Source of the DNA: an uncultured Clostridia bacterium
Lineage (GTDB): Bacteria > Bacillota > Clostridia > Christensenellales > Pumilibacteraceae
NCBI GenBank assembly: GCA_947178255.1
Contig: CAMWXP010000001.1
Location: 1 to 64,000 of the forward strand
DNA: 64,000 nt
Direction: 5' to 3'
Shown: in pieces, positions 14,055 through 22,769 of the stretch
How positions within the stretch are numbered: the first letter of the stretch is position 1
Layout: the number at the start of each line of letters is the position of its first letter
The notes under the pieces: generated by a model
Seen by the model: the letters and a program-made list of their open reading frames with translations, nothing else
Databases searched by the model: none
Told to the model about the DNA's origin: nothing
Made by a program: the position numbers and the translations under genes

Positions 14055-15593
14055 TTAATCACAGATATATAATAAAACCCAGTTAAACCGTAAGTGGTTC
14101 AACTGGGTTCCGTTATGGTGGTGCGCGGTTGTTAAAGAATGAACACCGCCGCCCGCCGCTTCTATGTCGTTTAACAATTCTTCGGTGATTTCGACTGGTT
14201 GATTGCCGGCATTGAATATCATTGTGATTTTATCGTCATATAGGTAGATTTTATTTACAAGCGCCGTGACGAGCGCCTTGCGGTATTTTAGATCATTTGC
14301 ATCGCCGTTGCGTATTTGCGTAAGGAAGAACTTGACTTGCGGCACGGTGATACCTACGAGCATTGTGTTTTCGGCGGCAAGCTGCTTTTGAAGCTCTACA
14401 CGCTCGGCATTCTTCTCTTGAATCCGTGCGGTTATTTGCTCGGCGGCGGCTCCCGTTTCCAATGCTCTCAGTAGATTATCAACTGCCCTTTCATTATCTT
14501 TCAGCAGCTTCTCAAGGCGGCGAGCATTCGAATGCTCTCGATCATGCTCCGATACCTTGACGACCTCTTTGGCAATAATCTCAATATTTTCGTCGGTAAG
14601 CAATTCGCGGCACTTAGCTATGACAAGATTTTCGATATACTCTTTGCCGACAATCTTTTTGTCGCATAGCTTTTTCTTTGCGTTGTTACAAGCATAATAA
14701 CGGTGTACTTTACCGTTGCGCGATGTGCCGCCGTACCCAGTCATCATTTCTTTGCACTTGCCGCAAAACAGCTTTGTAGTCAATATGTACTCGTCGCCTG
14801 TTTTGCTTCGTGCCGGCGCTTTCTTGTTTGCTGCCATAATCTCTTGCACCTTGTAGAATAATTCGTCGGAGAGTATGCGCGGCATTCCGCCCTCAATCTC
14901 CATATCATTGAACGTGTAATAACCAATATACCGTTTGTTTTTCAAAAGCTCATGTAGCGAGTTTTTATTGAACGGCCCGCCGCGAATTGTTTTGATTTGC
15001 TGTTCATTCAGATACTCGTTGATTTGGGCAACTGTCTTGCCGTTAGCGTACATCTCAAATATCTTGCGAACGTAAAATGCGGCGGTTTCGTCTATACTGA
15101 ATGTTTTATCGGGATTTACTTTATATCCAAGCGCAACACTTCCGCCGGTGTAGAGGCATTTTTCGGCGTTTAGCGTCATGCCACGCTTTATCTTTTGCGA
15201 CAGCTCAGCCGAATAATATTCCGCCATGCTTTCAAGCACTCCCTCAATAAGTATGCCGCTTGCATCGTCGGTTATATTTTCCTTTGCCGAGAGAACGCGA
15301 ACGCCATTCTTTTTAAGCCGTGCCTTGTATATTGCGCTGTCATAACGGTTACGCGCAAAACGGTCAAGCTGATAGACAAGCACGAACTTAAACAGCTTTT
15401 TCGAGCTGTCCTCTATCATACGCAAAAATTCGGGACGGTTGTCGCTCGTTCCCGATAACGCACGGTCGATATATGTTTCTATGACCGTGTAATTGTTGCG
15501 CCTGGCATACTCATAACATTCTTTGAGTTGCCCCTCAATGCTTGTTTCGTGCTGATTGTGCGACGAAAAGCGGGCGTATATGACTACGTTCAT
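14055..15593 (-). CDS. Large serine recombinase (integrase)
   Basis: A 512-residue site-specific recombinase that probably integrates and excises the surrounding element. Order: resolvase catalytic domain with nucleophile Ser10 (YARFSSHNQ) and the YQLDRFARN motif, the Recombinase domain, a zinc ribbon (CGKCKEM ... YYACNNAKKKLC) and a coiled-coil region near residues 370-430. The reading frame continues through a strong hairpin at 14076-14109 before stopping, so the last 20 or so residues may come from the insertion junction rather than the ancestral protein. It overlaps the repressor gene by 1 nt (TAATG) and is translated with it. It sits at one end of the element, as is usual. Confidence 0.93.
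   Translation of the reverse strand: MNVVIYARFSSHNQHETSIEGQLKECYEYARRNNYTVIETYIDRALSGTSDNRPEFLRMIEDSSKKLFKFVLVYQLDRFARNRYDSAIYKARLKKNGVRVLSAKENITDDASGILIEGVLESMAEYYSAELSQKIKRGMTLNAEKCLYTGGSVALGYKVNPDKTFSIDETAAFYVRKIFEMYANGKTVAQINEYLNEQQIKTIRGGPFNKNSLHELLKNKRYIGYYTFNDMEIEGGMPRILSDELFYKVQEIMAANKKAPARSKTGDEYILTTKLFCGKCKEMMTGYGGTSRNGKVHRYYACNNAKKKLCDKKIVGKEYIENLVIAKCRELLTDENIEIIAKEVVKVSEHDREHSNARRLEKLLKDNERAVDNLLRALETGAAAEQITARIQEKNAERVELQKQLAAENTMLVGITVPQVKFFLTQIRNGDANDLKYRKALVTALVNKIYLYDDKITMIFNAGNQPVEITEELLNDIEAAGGGVHSLTTAHHHNGTQLNHLRFNWVLLYICD
14076..14109 (-). terminator. Strong hairpin at the left end of the element
   Basis: Stem of 14 bp (AACCCAGTTAAACC with GGTTCAACTGGGTT, one mismatch) and 6-nt loop, followed on the minus strand by TTTTATTAT. 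It lies inside the recombinase 3' coding end and probably terminates the recombinase operon; it may also stop plus-strand transcription from the MBL gene. Confidence 0.7.
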
Positions 15594-16387
15594 TACTTGC
15601 CACCACCGTGCTTATTCGCCCACAACGTAAACGCTTGTTGTAACTTCAATAATTTCAACGCAAATATGTCACTACTATACAAAAAACCGTCATTCAATTC
15701 GCCCGGAATACGCCAATCAACATATTGGCCTGTTTCGGGGTCCACTTTGTCTACAAATTCAGCTATTTCATAAACTCCAGTAGTCGGCTTATATCTAAAT
15801 AAATCATGCAAGGCTTCCATGATAGATAAGGAACTGTCATCGTCGGCATCAAATAAAGCATTGATTACATTACATGTGGGTGAAGCGTGTTCAAGAAAAA
15901 ATAGAGGTAGTGATGTCCCGTCATCTTCAAAACACTCGATGATACCTAATTTTTCGGCATAAGCATATTTTTCTTTATCAGAGCGCTCTTTAAGTTCAAT
16001 ATATCTTTTATATTGTTCGACAGTTTCTATTGCATCGCTCGGTGTGCTTTTATTGGTAAATCCATACAATATACGCATTTCGTACATTAGCGAAGAAATA
16101 ACTCTATCCGATAGCCCCGTTTTACTGTGGATAGCTTGAAGATCAATATCAGGTGTCGGAGCTTTTGATGCGCCTATAAGATAATCTGCCGACACATTGA
16201 GATTTTGTGCAATTTTACATAATATTTCCGCATCCGGCAATCTTTCGTCATTAACATAATACGAAATAGTTTGTGGGGATACGCCAACATCCGCAGATAG
16301 ATCCTTCTGATTTTTGCCGCGTTTCTTCATAATTTCTTCAAGTCTCTGTGCGAATACTCGTTTTTCTTTATTTGTTGGTTTTTTCAT
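15593..16387 (-). CDS. XRE-family repressor of the element
   Basis: A 264-residue regulator. The N-terminal HTH (MKKRGKNQKDLSADVGVSPQ, then TISYYVNDERLPDAE) is followed by a 170-residue domain without a recognisable LexA-type protease site, so induction by RecA-driven self-cleavage is not supported. ATG at 16387 starts at KKPTNKEK and has a weak AGGG 10 nt upstream; a Met 13 codons earlier is possible. The gene is co-transcribed with the recombinase. A matched inverted repeat on either side of the divergent promoter region (16404-16496) is the likely operator. Confidence 0.85.
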   Translation of the reverse strand: MKKPTNKEKRVFAQRLEEIMKKRGKNQKDLSADVGVSPQTISYYVNDERLPDAEILCKIAQNLNVSADYLIGASKAPTPDIDLQAIHSKTGLSDRVISSLMYEMRILYGFTNKSTPSDAIETVEQYKRYIELKERSDKEKYAYAEKLGIIECFEDDGTSLPLFFLEHASPTCNVINALFDADDDSSLSIMEALHDLFRYKPTTGVYEIAEFVDKVDPETGQYVDWRIPGELNDGFLYSSDIFALKLLKLQQAFTLWANKHGGGK

Positions 16388-16403
16388 TTTGAATTGCCCT
16401 ATA

Positions 16404-16496
16404 ATTACATTTTTGTTGATTTGCATATAAGAATAACGACAATCGTTGACTTTTGGTTTCTCTTATGCTAATATTTATTATATCAACAAATGTAAT
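16404..16496. promoter_or_regulatory. Divergent control region with paired inverted operators
   Basis: The arm ATTACATTTTTGTTGAT (16404-16420) recurs inverted as ATCAACAAATGTAAT (16482-16496), 15 of 17 aligned bases. They bracket a strong plus-strand promoter and the start of the repressor transcript, as expected for a lysogeny-type switch. Confidence 0.65.
16446..16474 (+). promoter_or_regulatory. Rightward promoter of the element's early operon
   Basis: TTGACT (16446-16451), 17-nt spacer, TAATAT (16469-16474), reading into the small genes from 16542. Confidence 0.75.
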
Positions 16497-16541
16497 GGTT
16501 GTCAAGTAAAAGTAAACACTTGCAACAAAATGAGGATAAAT

Positions 16542-16733
16542 ATGAAAAAAGACATTATAGAGGCGACAAAAAACGCGCGTCGTGAATATCATAAAGAATG
16601 GCGAGCAAAGAACAAGGACAAGGTACGAGAGTATAATCGGCGCTTTTGGGAAAAGAGAGGCGCTGCCCTTATAGCCACACAAAAGATAGGGAGTAACGAC
16701 GACGAAAGCAGCTATGACGAAAGCGACAATTAA
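16542..16733 (+). CDS. Small basic protein of the element
   Basis: A 63-residue protein, very rich in Lys/Arg and helical in the first half (EATKNARREYHKEWRAKNKD), with a Ser/Asp/Glu tail. No named family; a small DNA- or RNA-binding accessory of phage type is plausible. ATG at 16542 was chosen because GAGG lies 7 nt upstream; the longer frame would start within the promoter. The 3' end overlaps the next gene by 20 nt. Confidence 0.65.
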   Translation: MKKDIIEATKNARREYHKEWRAKNKDKVREYNRRFWEKRGAALIATQKIGSNDDESSYDESDN

Positions 16734-16905
16734 TACAAAGCAAGCGCATGAATTTGCGCTCGCCTTTGTATCGGATATATCAAACTACATACGCGCACAC
16801 GAGGCTGAATACTTAGCGTATCTCGAAGCAACGGGACAAGCTGATGATAGCTACCAACCGAGCAACAGCGGGGCGGCGGGATTTAACGCGCTTAAAGGAG
16901 AATAG
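16714..16905 (+). CDS. Small hypothetical protein of the element
   Basis: A 63-residue protein with a central amphipathic helix (ALAFVSDISNYIRAHEAEYL) and a polar, Gly/Ser-rich C-terminus. It overlaps the preceding gene and probably depends on translational coupling. No family recognised. Confidence 0.6.
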   Translation: MTKATINTKQAHEFALAFVSDISNYIRAHEAEYLAYLEATGQADDSYQPSNSGAAGFNALKGE

Positions 16906-16911
16906 TTTAGC

Positions 16912-17568
16912 ATGAAAGACACATGTGTATTTTATAGAGATTTCCGCAATGCAGCTCGTAATTTTTCGGCGGACAAGCGTGCGGCTTTTTATGAAATGGT
17001 GTTGGACTACGCTATGGACGGCATAAAGCCGCCGCCCGATAGTGAGTTTATCGCGCATTTTGAGCTTATAAGATCGCGGCTTGATGCGGATATTGCAAAG
17101 TACAACGCAAAGAGCGAGAACGGAAAAAAGGGTGGCGCTCCGAAAGGCAACCAAAACGCTAAAAAACAAGCTAAAATAACCAAAAACAACCAAGAACAAG
17201 CTAATTCAAGCAAAACAAGCCATAATGTCAATGTTAATGAATATGACAATGCGACTACTGTCGTAGTCAACGCGCGCGAGGCTTTTTGCAAAGCCTATGG
17301 CGTAACAGTGGACGACACGACGACGGACGGCATAGACTTTGATTCTTTGAGGAAGGCATATTCGGAAAGTGCAAAATTTTTACAAACACGCCCAGCAGCC
17401 AAGCGTATGTCGTGGATTATAAAAAACTACGACAAAATCATTGCAGGAACATATCAAGATTATGCTACACCCAATAGTCGCACAACTGCACCACAAGGCA
17501 TAACACACCACACCCCAGAGGAATTATTGGCGGCGGTAAATTTTATTGAAATCACGGAGGATGACTAA
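16912..17568 (+). CDS. DUF6291-like replication-associated protein
   Basis: A 218-residue protein. The N-terminal part (residues 1-95) follows the DUF6291 pattern: FYRDFRNAARNFSADKRAAF, then MVLDYAMDG, and the hinge NGKKGGAPKGNQNAKK. Proteins of this kind occur in the replication modules of clostridial phages and elements. The middle is low-complexity Lys/Asn/Ser, and the C-terminal domain (REAFCKAYGV ... MSWIIKNYDKIIAGTY) resembles the C-terminus of replisome-organiser proteins. AAAGGAG precedes the ATG. It overlaps the next start codon by 1 nt (TAATG). Confidence 0.75.
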   Translation: MKDTCVFYRDFRNAARNFSADKRAAFYEMVLDYAMDGIKPPPDSEFIAHFELIRSRLDADIAKYNAKSENGKKGGAPKGNQNAKKQAKITKNNQEQANSSKTSHNVNVNEYDNATTVVVNAREAFCKAYGVTVDDTTTDGIDFDSLRKAYSESAKFLQTRPAAKRMSWIIKNYDKIIAGTYQDYATPNSRTTAPQGITHHTPEELLAAVNFIEITEDD

Positions 17569-17876
17569 TGAACGATACAAACAACAAGCTTAATATATTA
17601 ACCGATATGTTAAAAGGCGGTGCCTTAACGAAAAACTCCATAATGTTTTCTCTCAACGTTTCGGAACGCACAGCAAGGCATTTACTTAGTGAAATAGCAA
17701 AATCCTACCCTCTTATTGCTCTAAGCGATCAGTGCGGCTACCGCATAGCAACCGGATTAAAGGATCTTGACGATGTTCGGCATGCATACAACGAAAACCG
17801 CAAACGGGCGGCGGAAATCCTTAAACGCAACAAAACGCTCGAAAAATTTATGCAAGATCAGGGAGCTGCAACATGA
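17568..17876 (+). CDS. Winged-helix DNA-binding protein of the element
   Basis: A 102-residue protein with an HTH in the first half (LTKNSIMFSLNVSERTARHL) and a small wing (CGYRIATGL), then a Lys/Arg-rich helix. Its place after the DUF6291-like gene is typical for a loader or accessory factor of a phage-type replication module; the role is inferred. GGAGG lies 7 nt before the ATG. Confidence 0.65.
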   Translation: MNDTNNKLNILTDMLKGGALTKNSIMFSLNVSERTARHLLSEIAKSYPLIALSDQCGYRIATGLKDLDDVRHAYNENRKRAAEILKRNKTLEKFMQDQGAAT

Positions 17877-18058
17877 CAAACAAACGCAAAGTCCCGCCGC
17901 CTATGCCGTTCTTTGCGGTATCAGAGCAAATAAATGAACCGCGGCGAAGCAAGAGCGAAGCAAGAGAAAACGGCTTTATGGACGTAATCATTAACGATAG
18001 CCAAGCCTTCGAGGAAGTACACATTACCAAGACAAAACCGCTGGGCGGCGGGACATAG
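17873..18058 (+). CDS. Small hypothetical protein of the element
   Basis: A 61-residue polar protein beginning MTNKRKVPPPMPFFAVSE, sharing an ATGA overlap with the previous gene. No domain recognised. It closes the early operon; about 70 nt without a gene follows. Confidence 0.5.
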   Translation: MTNKRKVPPPMPFFAVSEQINEPRRSKSEARENGFMDVIINDSQAFEEVHITKTKPLGGGT

Positions 18059-18129
18059 GCGTGTTTAAATCTCTATAAAAGCTTTGAATTCAAGTTCAAA
18101 ATAAAATCTTATTTGTCAAGGAGGATATT

Positions 18130-18408
18130 ATGACAAAAGTAACAATTGACGGCAAAGACTATACAGCGTGTTTATCAGGATCCGTGACAGTCGAATTTTT
18201 CAATAACCATGAGAAGTCGATTTATTTGCGACAAGGCACGCTACATCTCAAAAACACCGACGTCGAGCGCTTCCCTATCGGCGCAATTATAGAAGTAACG
18301 GCGCAAAACACCCCGACATTACAATTTGCAATTGTAACGGACACGAGTACGGAAGCGGCGCCACACACCAAAGATTGGGGTTTCTCTCACACTATTACAT
18401 TTGCTTAA
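18130..18408 (+). CDS. Small beta-rich protein upstream of the tail-like gene
   Basis: A 92-residue protein with alternating hydrophobic strands (VTIDGKDYTACLSGSVTVEF), AAGGAGG 6 nt before the ATG and no signal peptide. It is the first gene of a three-gene block with the glycine-zipper protein and the tail-like protein, so a small structural or chaperone component is plausible. I do not recognise the family. Confidence 0.6.
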   Translation: MTKVTIDGKDYTACLSGSVTVEFFNNHEKSIYLRQGTLHLKNTDVERFPIGAIIEVTAQNTPTLQFAIVTDTSTEAAPHTKDWGFSHTITFA

Positions 18409-18422
18409 CGGAGGGCGTTTTA

Positions 18423-18923
18423 ATGACACACGAGATAATAATCCGCAACGAAACAAGCAACGCAAAAAAGTCGCCCATAGCCGGCAGCGGAACTGCGGCA
18501 ACCGATACTACATCTAACATTGGCGGCGGCATGACGTTACAACAGGGCGCGGCAAAGGGATTGGTGGCGGTCAACAGCTACATAAAGCCGTTTGTCGACC
18601 AAATGATTACGCAGCGCGTGACTACCGTGTCGTTGCGTACAGGCGCACAAGAACTTGAGGAGCGCATGTCGTTTAGCTTAAATGTCGCACAAAAAGTGGT
18701 TGGCTTTGGCTCGTCAGTGGCAATGGGCGCACTCGTCGGCGGTGTGCCTGGTGCTATTGTTGGCGGCGTCATGAGCTTAATGACAATGGGTATCGAATAT
18801 TCAAACAAGCAAGAAAAAATTAATTTGCAACACGGCGTTGAAAATATAGGCTTGCGCTACGTGAACACCCGCGCAGGCGGCTCGGTCGCTTCGTTCAGCG
18901 GTAGACGTCAAAAGCATCAGTAG
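18423..18923 (+). CDS. Glycine-zipper protein of the phage-like block
   Basis: A 166-residue protein. The centre has a long hydrophobic Gly-rich segment (VGFGSSVAMGALVGG, VPGAIVGGVMSLMTMG, about residues 98-130) like glycine-zipper membrane domains. The flanks are polar and the N-terminus is Ser/Thr/Gly-rich. It could be a membrane-inserting or virion protein. GGAGGG lies 6 nt upstream of the ATG at 18423. The stop codon is 10 nt before the tail-like gene. Confidence 0.65.
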   Translation: MTHEIIIRNETSNAKKSPIAGSGTAATDTTSNIGGGMTLQQGAAKGLVAVNSYIKPFVDQMITQRVTTVSLRTGAQELEERMSFSLNVAQKVVGFGSSVAMGALVGGVPGAIVGGVMSLMTMGIEYSNKQEKINLQHGVENIGLRYVNTRAGGSVASFSGRRQKHQ

Positions 18924-18933
18924 GAGGATGTCT

Positions 18934-21783
18934 ATGCTAACACAAATTACTATCAACAGTCAAAATGTCCGTGTTGCTATGCCCATAAAATGGAATGCGC
19001 TACTCGACGAGCGGCTTGATGAGTGTCGATTATCCGTTCGACAAGTGACGACCGAACTATATCCAATTGGCGCACAAGTCAAGATAACTGTAGGCTATAC
19101 CGATAAAGATTTTATTATATCCGCTGACGAAAGCGTGGAAGTGCCTCCCGGGAGCGGCAAGTACGACCACGAGCTATCGCTCATAGAGCCGACGAAACTG
19201 CTTGAGGGCATAGTAGTTGAAAGTTTGACTTTTGCCAATAGTCTCGGACACATGTATGGCAATTCGGAAGCATCTCCGGCATACGCATCGTCGCAAATAA
19301 AAAATGATTTATTGCCGCTTGCAAATAACTGGTTACGCCGGACATCGCCCGCACGAACATTGTACGTGCCCGAATTGGGAAATCTAATCAAGTTCAAGAA
19401 CTATACAGGTCAATATAAGATACAAATTTATGCTCTCGTCTATCGTTATGATGAAACAGAGTATGATAAGCAATTAAGTGTAATAAATAACGAATACCAA
19501 GACCCATACTATATTGAACCGATACCGATTAAGATTACGGAACCGGGCATTTATCGTATACATATTCAATGGTCTTCGAGCGATGCGACATATAGGTTTT
19601 CAAATTCGTACATCGATTACTATTTCCAATGCGCGGATAATTTAACTCCACTTCCCAAGTGGAATATCTGCTCTGTAATCAACCGTGCCCTAAACCTCGC
19701 CGAGCCGCATTTGCAAAGCGTATCGCCGCGCTTTATGCTCGACCCTGCGCAGGCGGCGGAGTTTGAAAAAATACTCGCGCCCGAATTTGCGTTTACCAAA
19801 TGCACGCTCAAAGAGATACTCGACCAAATAGGCGGCTTTATACACGGCATACCGCGCCTTATACGCGGCGAGAGCGGCGAACTCGACACTATTCACTACG
19901 ACATGCTCAACGGCACCGAGGAAGCGCTGATATCGTCGCAGAACATACATTACATATCCGAAACGCACTCGCAAAACATAGAGGACTATGTGACCGAGCT
20001 CGACAGTACGGTCGATAATCTTGTCAATACGCTCAACAGCGGCGAGGGCGCAGTTACCGAGCCGTACGCGGGCGGGTTTAAGTCGGTACGCAGCGAGGAA
20101 GCGTACGCACGCATCGAAGAGGGCAATATGGTTATTTCCACGTCACTGCCCATATATTCGGTGCAAAAGCTTGAAGTTATAGACACAAAAAATCAAGTCG
20201 GCGACATAACTGCCTATGTATTTGAGGGCGCGGAATACGGGCGACTGTCATCCTTTGACGGTAAATACCCCACCAGTAAGGCGTATGCACTTTATTACAA
20301 TCTCGGCGAAAAGAATATCAAGGGCCTGGGATTTAAATCCCCTACCGTTTTGGGTGGTGCAGGCGCAAAATACTCAATAGCTAATATAATCAAAGCTGCA
20401 ACCGGCGATGACAGTATTACATCGGACTGGTGGAGCGGCGATGATGATACTGCAGGCAATTATCCCAAGCTTGCATTCCGTATAACATATACACCTATAT
20501 TCTCGGCGCGTATTCTGCAGCACAAGCCGTATGTTGAGCCCGGTGCGCTCAAGCTTGCAATGGTATACAATCAAGGTGCTAACCTCGTAGAAACGCGATA
20601 TTACGGCGAAAATATGCGCGGAGCTGTTGCACGCATGGGCAACCCCGAATTTACGCGCAGCTATCGCATGCCCAATCTTACTTACATACCGAAAATCGGC
20701 GAAATATTCAAGCGCCGCGGCGACGAGTACTACATCAGCTCAGTAACGGTTGCCGTCTATTCGACATGCGTAGAATTTACCGTCGGCATGAGTAAAGACT
20801 TTAACCGCTTGTCGCAGTACATAGGCATTAATTCTGAATGGCGTGCGTACGAGGTCAGCGAACGCAAGGCGTACAACAGGGATATAATCTATCGCGATTT
20901 TTGCATTATCGGCGATAGTGTGGATAATGACGGAATGGCATTAGCGCGCGAAAGTGCAATGTATTATATTGCAAACGCATTTTCGCATACTGCATTATTT
21001 TCCGAACCACTTACGGTTGCACAGGTCACAACATACGACAACTCGAATAAACCTTATCCCATGACACTCCCGGTTGTATCTACCGCTTTTGGTAACGCTA
21101 TGGTATTCTCGTTCGGTATGGCGGATAACTACTCCGCTGGGTCAAAAAGTGTGTATGACGGCAATGGAGATATAATAGGCTATTGGCAAACGGATGTGCC
21201 GTATGTGGATTACTACGGTCGCGCCAAAAGCATGAAGTTTGAGCTTGGTCCGTCGGGAACGGCTCTCAACTTCGGCGACGCAGCAACATTTACTCTTCCG
21301 CAAGGTGATGAATATGTCGGATATGGCGCAATAGGCACCCCGGACAACAATCAACTTGAAATCGACAAGAATGGTACGGAGATTCTGCACATAAACTATC
21401 AGCTTGAGTTTGTGAGCAACTGGAACGACCTTATAATCGGTTCCGCATTGGCACGGAACTGCCTCATGGTAAGTAAGCGCGAAACAAACAAAAATGGTGA
21501 CGCCGTGCATGCGGCGGCGGTGTACGTTGTCAATAAGAAAGTCGGAAGATTCGACAGCGAAATCGATTTAACTTCTGCAATGCTCATACAAGACTACCGA
21601 AACAACATGCCGATTGTCGCTGACAGCATTATGCTCGGCGACATCCAATCTACAGCCGTTGGCGTGGCTTGGGCGATTGCCGATCAATCCACAGGAGAGA
21701 TATTGCTTGCTCAAAATATGGAAATATCCGTCGGTGACGTAATCCATTTGCCAAAAATTTCACTTAGACACAAATTATCTTAA
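18934..21783 (+). CDS. Phage tail/baseplate-like protein (orphan)
   Basis: A 949-residue protein. Its N-terminal 130 residues resemble siphophage tail/baseplate proteins: a short beta domain (ITINSQNVRVAMP, later AQVKITVGYTDKDF) then YDHELSLIEPTKLLEG and SLTFANSLG, the pattern I associate with tail-lysin/receptor-binding hubs. The rest is long beta-rich sequence with no collagen, peptidase or glycosidase motif. ATG at 18934 was chosen since AGGAGGA is 6 nt upstream; an ATG at 18928 lies within that site. No tape measure, tube, capsid, portal or terminase gene is nearby, so the protein is isolated from a normal tail module. The tail assignment is by pattern only. Confidence 0.6.
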   Translation: MLTQITINSQNVRVAMPIKWNALLDERLDECRLSVRQVTTELYPIGAQVKITVGYTDKDFIISADESVEVPPGSGKYDHELSLIEPTKLLEGIVVESLTFANSLGHMYGNSEASPAYASSQIKNDLLPLANNWLRRTSPARTLYVPELGNLIKFKNYTGQYKIQIYALVYRYDETEYDKQLSVINNEYQDPYYIEPIPIKITEPGIYRIHIQWSSSDATYRFSNSYIDYYFQCADNLTPLPKWNICSVINRALNLAEPHLQSVSPRFMLDPAQAAEFEKILAPEFAFTKCTLKEILDQIGGFIHGIPRLIRGESGELDTIHYDMLNGTEEALISSQNIHYISETHSQNIEDYVTELDSTVDNLVNTLNSGEGAVTEPYAGGFKSVRSEEAYARIEEGNMVISTSLPIYSVQKLEVIDTKNQVGDITAYVFEGAEYGRLSSFDGKYPTSKAYALYYNLGEKNIKGLGFKSPTVLGGAGAKYSIANIIKAATGDDSITSDWWSGDDDTAGNYPKLAFRITYTPIFSARILQHKPYVEPGALKLAMVYNQGANLVETRYYGENMRGAVARMGNPEFTRSYRMPNLTYIPKIGEIFKRRGDEYYISSVTVAVYSTCVEFTVGMSKDFNRLSQYIGINSEWRAYEVSERKAYNRDIIYRDFCIIGDSVDNDGMALARESAMYYIANAFSHTALFSEPLTVAQVTTYDNSNKPYPMTLPVVSTAFGNAMVFSFGMADNYSAGSKSVYDGNGDIIGYWQTDVPYVDYYGRAKSMKFELGPSGTALNFGDAATFTLPQGDEYVGYGAIGTPDNNQLEIDKNGTEILHINYQLEFVSNWNDLIIGSALARNCLMVSKRETNKNGDAVHAAAVYVVNKKVGRFDSEIDLTSAMLIQDYRNNMPIVADSIMLGDIQSTAVGVAWAIADQSTGEILLAQNMEISVGDVIHLPKISLRHKLS

Positions 21784-22769
21784 TTCATTTTTGGGGTTTT
21801 CGGCGTTTTCGGCAGTCCTAAAAAACACACAATCATTCCGATTTTTGCGGACACATATAAAAAATATATAAGCACTGCAAAACACGCATTTGCCGCCACC
21901 CTATTTGGGCGGCGGTTTTTGCATTTATAGAATAGGATTTTCGGACACGATAAAAAGCCTAATTCGCAACGAACTCCGAGCGAACTCCGAGAAATGACAT
22001 CATTTAACCCGTGAGGAAGCTGTGAGAAAAAACATGAGAAGTGGGCGATGCTACTCTGTACTGCAAGATTGTTGACATTAATTAACGTTTGATTTTTTGA
22101 TTATCGGGCAAAATCAAACAACAACCGCCGCCAGTTTTTATAACTACGTTATAACCATTGAAATTTGATTATTTTATTTGATTTTTGATTTCGCGCATTT
22201 TTGCGTATAACCGCCGCCCCGCTCTATTGGCATAGAATACAGAGATTAAGACCACCCCACCACAGCAAGGGTTTTCGCAGTTTTTGCAGGTCCTAAAAAA
22301 GGAGTTTTCCGAATTTTCCGAAGCTATAAAAAAGCATGAGTAAGTTTTCGGCTTTTTCGGCTATCCTAAAAAGACGAGGAGTAGTGAGTTTTCGGAGTTT
22401 TCGGACATCCTAAAAACGCGCGCACGCGCACGCGCGAGAGTTACCGCTTATAACAATAAAGCCACCGACCTTGCCCATGAGCTCGGCATTTACATGCTCA
22501 CGCCGCCGCCACGTTGACAAAACCGCCCCTATTTGCCACAAAACACCTTCTGTCGATAAGCTATAGACCGCCGCCAAAAAATGCCGCACAATCAAAATGA
22601 CGGCTTTTCTTGCGACATCGTTGCACGTGTGCATTTATTCTCGGCGATGGGTTTCCCAAAGTTTTCGGAGTATAGAAACCTTGCGCGTGGGAGTTTTCCG
22701 AGTTTTCCGAGGTCCTAAAAAAGATTTTGCACTCAAATTCAAAAACTAAATTAAAACAAAGGGGATTTT
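21784..22769. other. Long non-coding region with dispersed repeats
   Basis: Nearly 1 kb with no credible gene. It contains the repeat array described separately, a tandem 11-bp CGAACTCCGAG pair (21970-21991), a perfect 10-bp inverted repeat GTTTGATTTT/AAAATCAAAC (22087-22119) in AT-rich DNA, and an alternating CG/CA stretch (22416-22435). An AT-rich inverted repeat next to iteron-like repeats is suggestive of a replication origin. Confidence 0.65.
21793..22723 (+). repeat. Dispersed array of about 33-bp degenerate palindromic repeats
   Basis: Seven fair copies at 21793-21825, 22268-22300, 22301-22334, 22340-22373, 22384-22417, 22648-22680 and 22689-22723, with weaker ones at 21835-21868, 21944-21960 and 23079-23111. 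Each has two GTTTTCGG-type units about 9-10 bp apart, then TCCTAAAAA. The second unit and the tail form an imperfect 18-bp palindrome, for example TTTTCGGACATCCTAAAA. All are in the same orientation with irregular spacing, so this is not a CRISPR array. Confidence 0.8.

Noticed and set aside
22410-22634. 74-codon minus-strand frame in the repeat region
   Set aside because: It begins in a repeat-flanked non-coding stretch, runs into the CG/CA tract and has no ribosome site.
21793-22723. CRISPR array
   Set aside because: Repeats are degenerate, spacing is irregular (0 to several hundred bp) and no cas gene is present.
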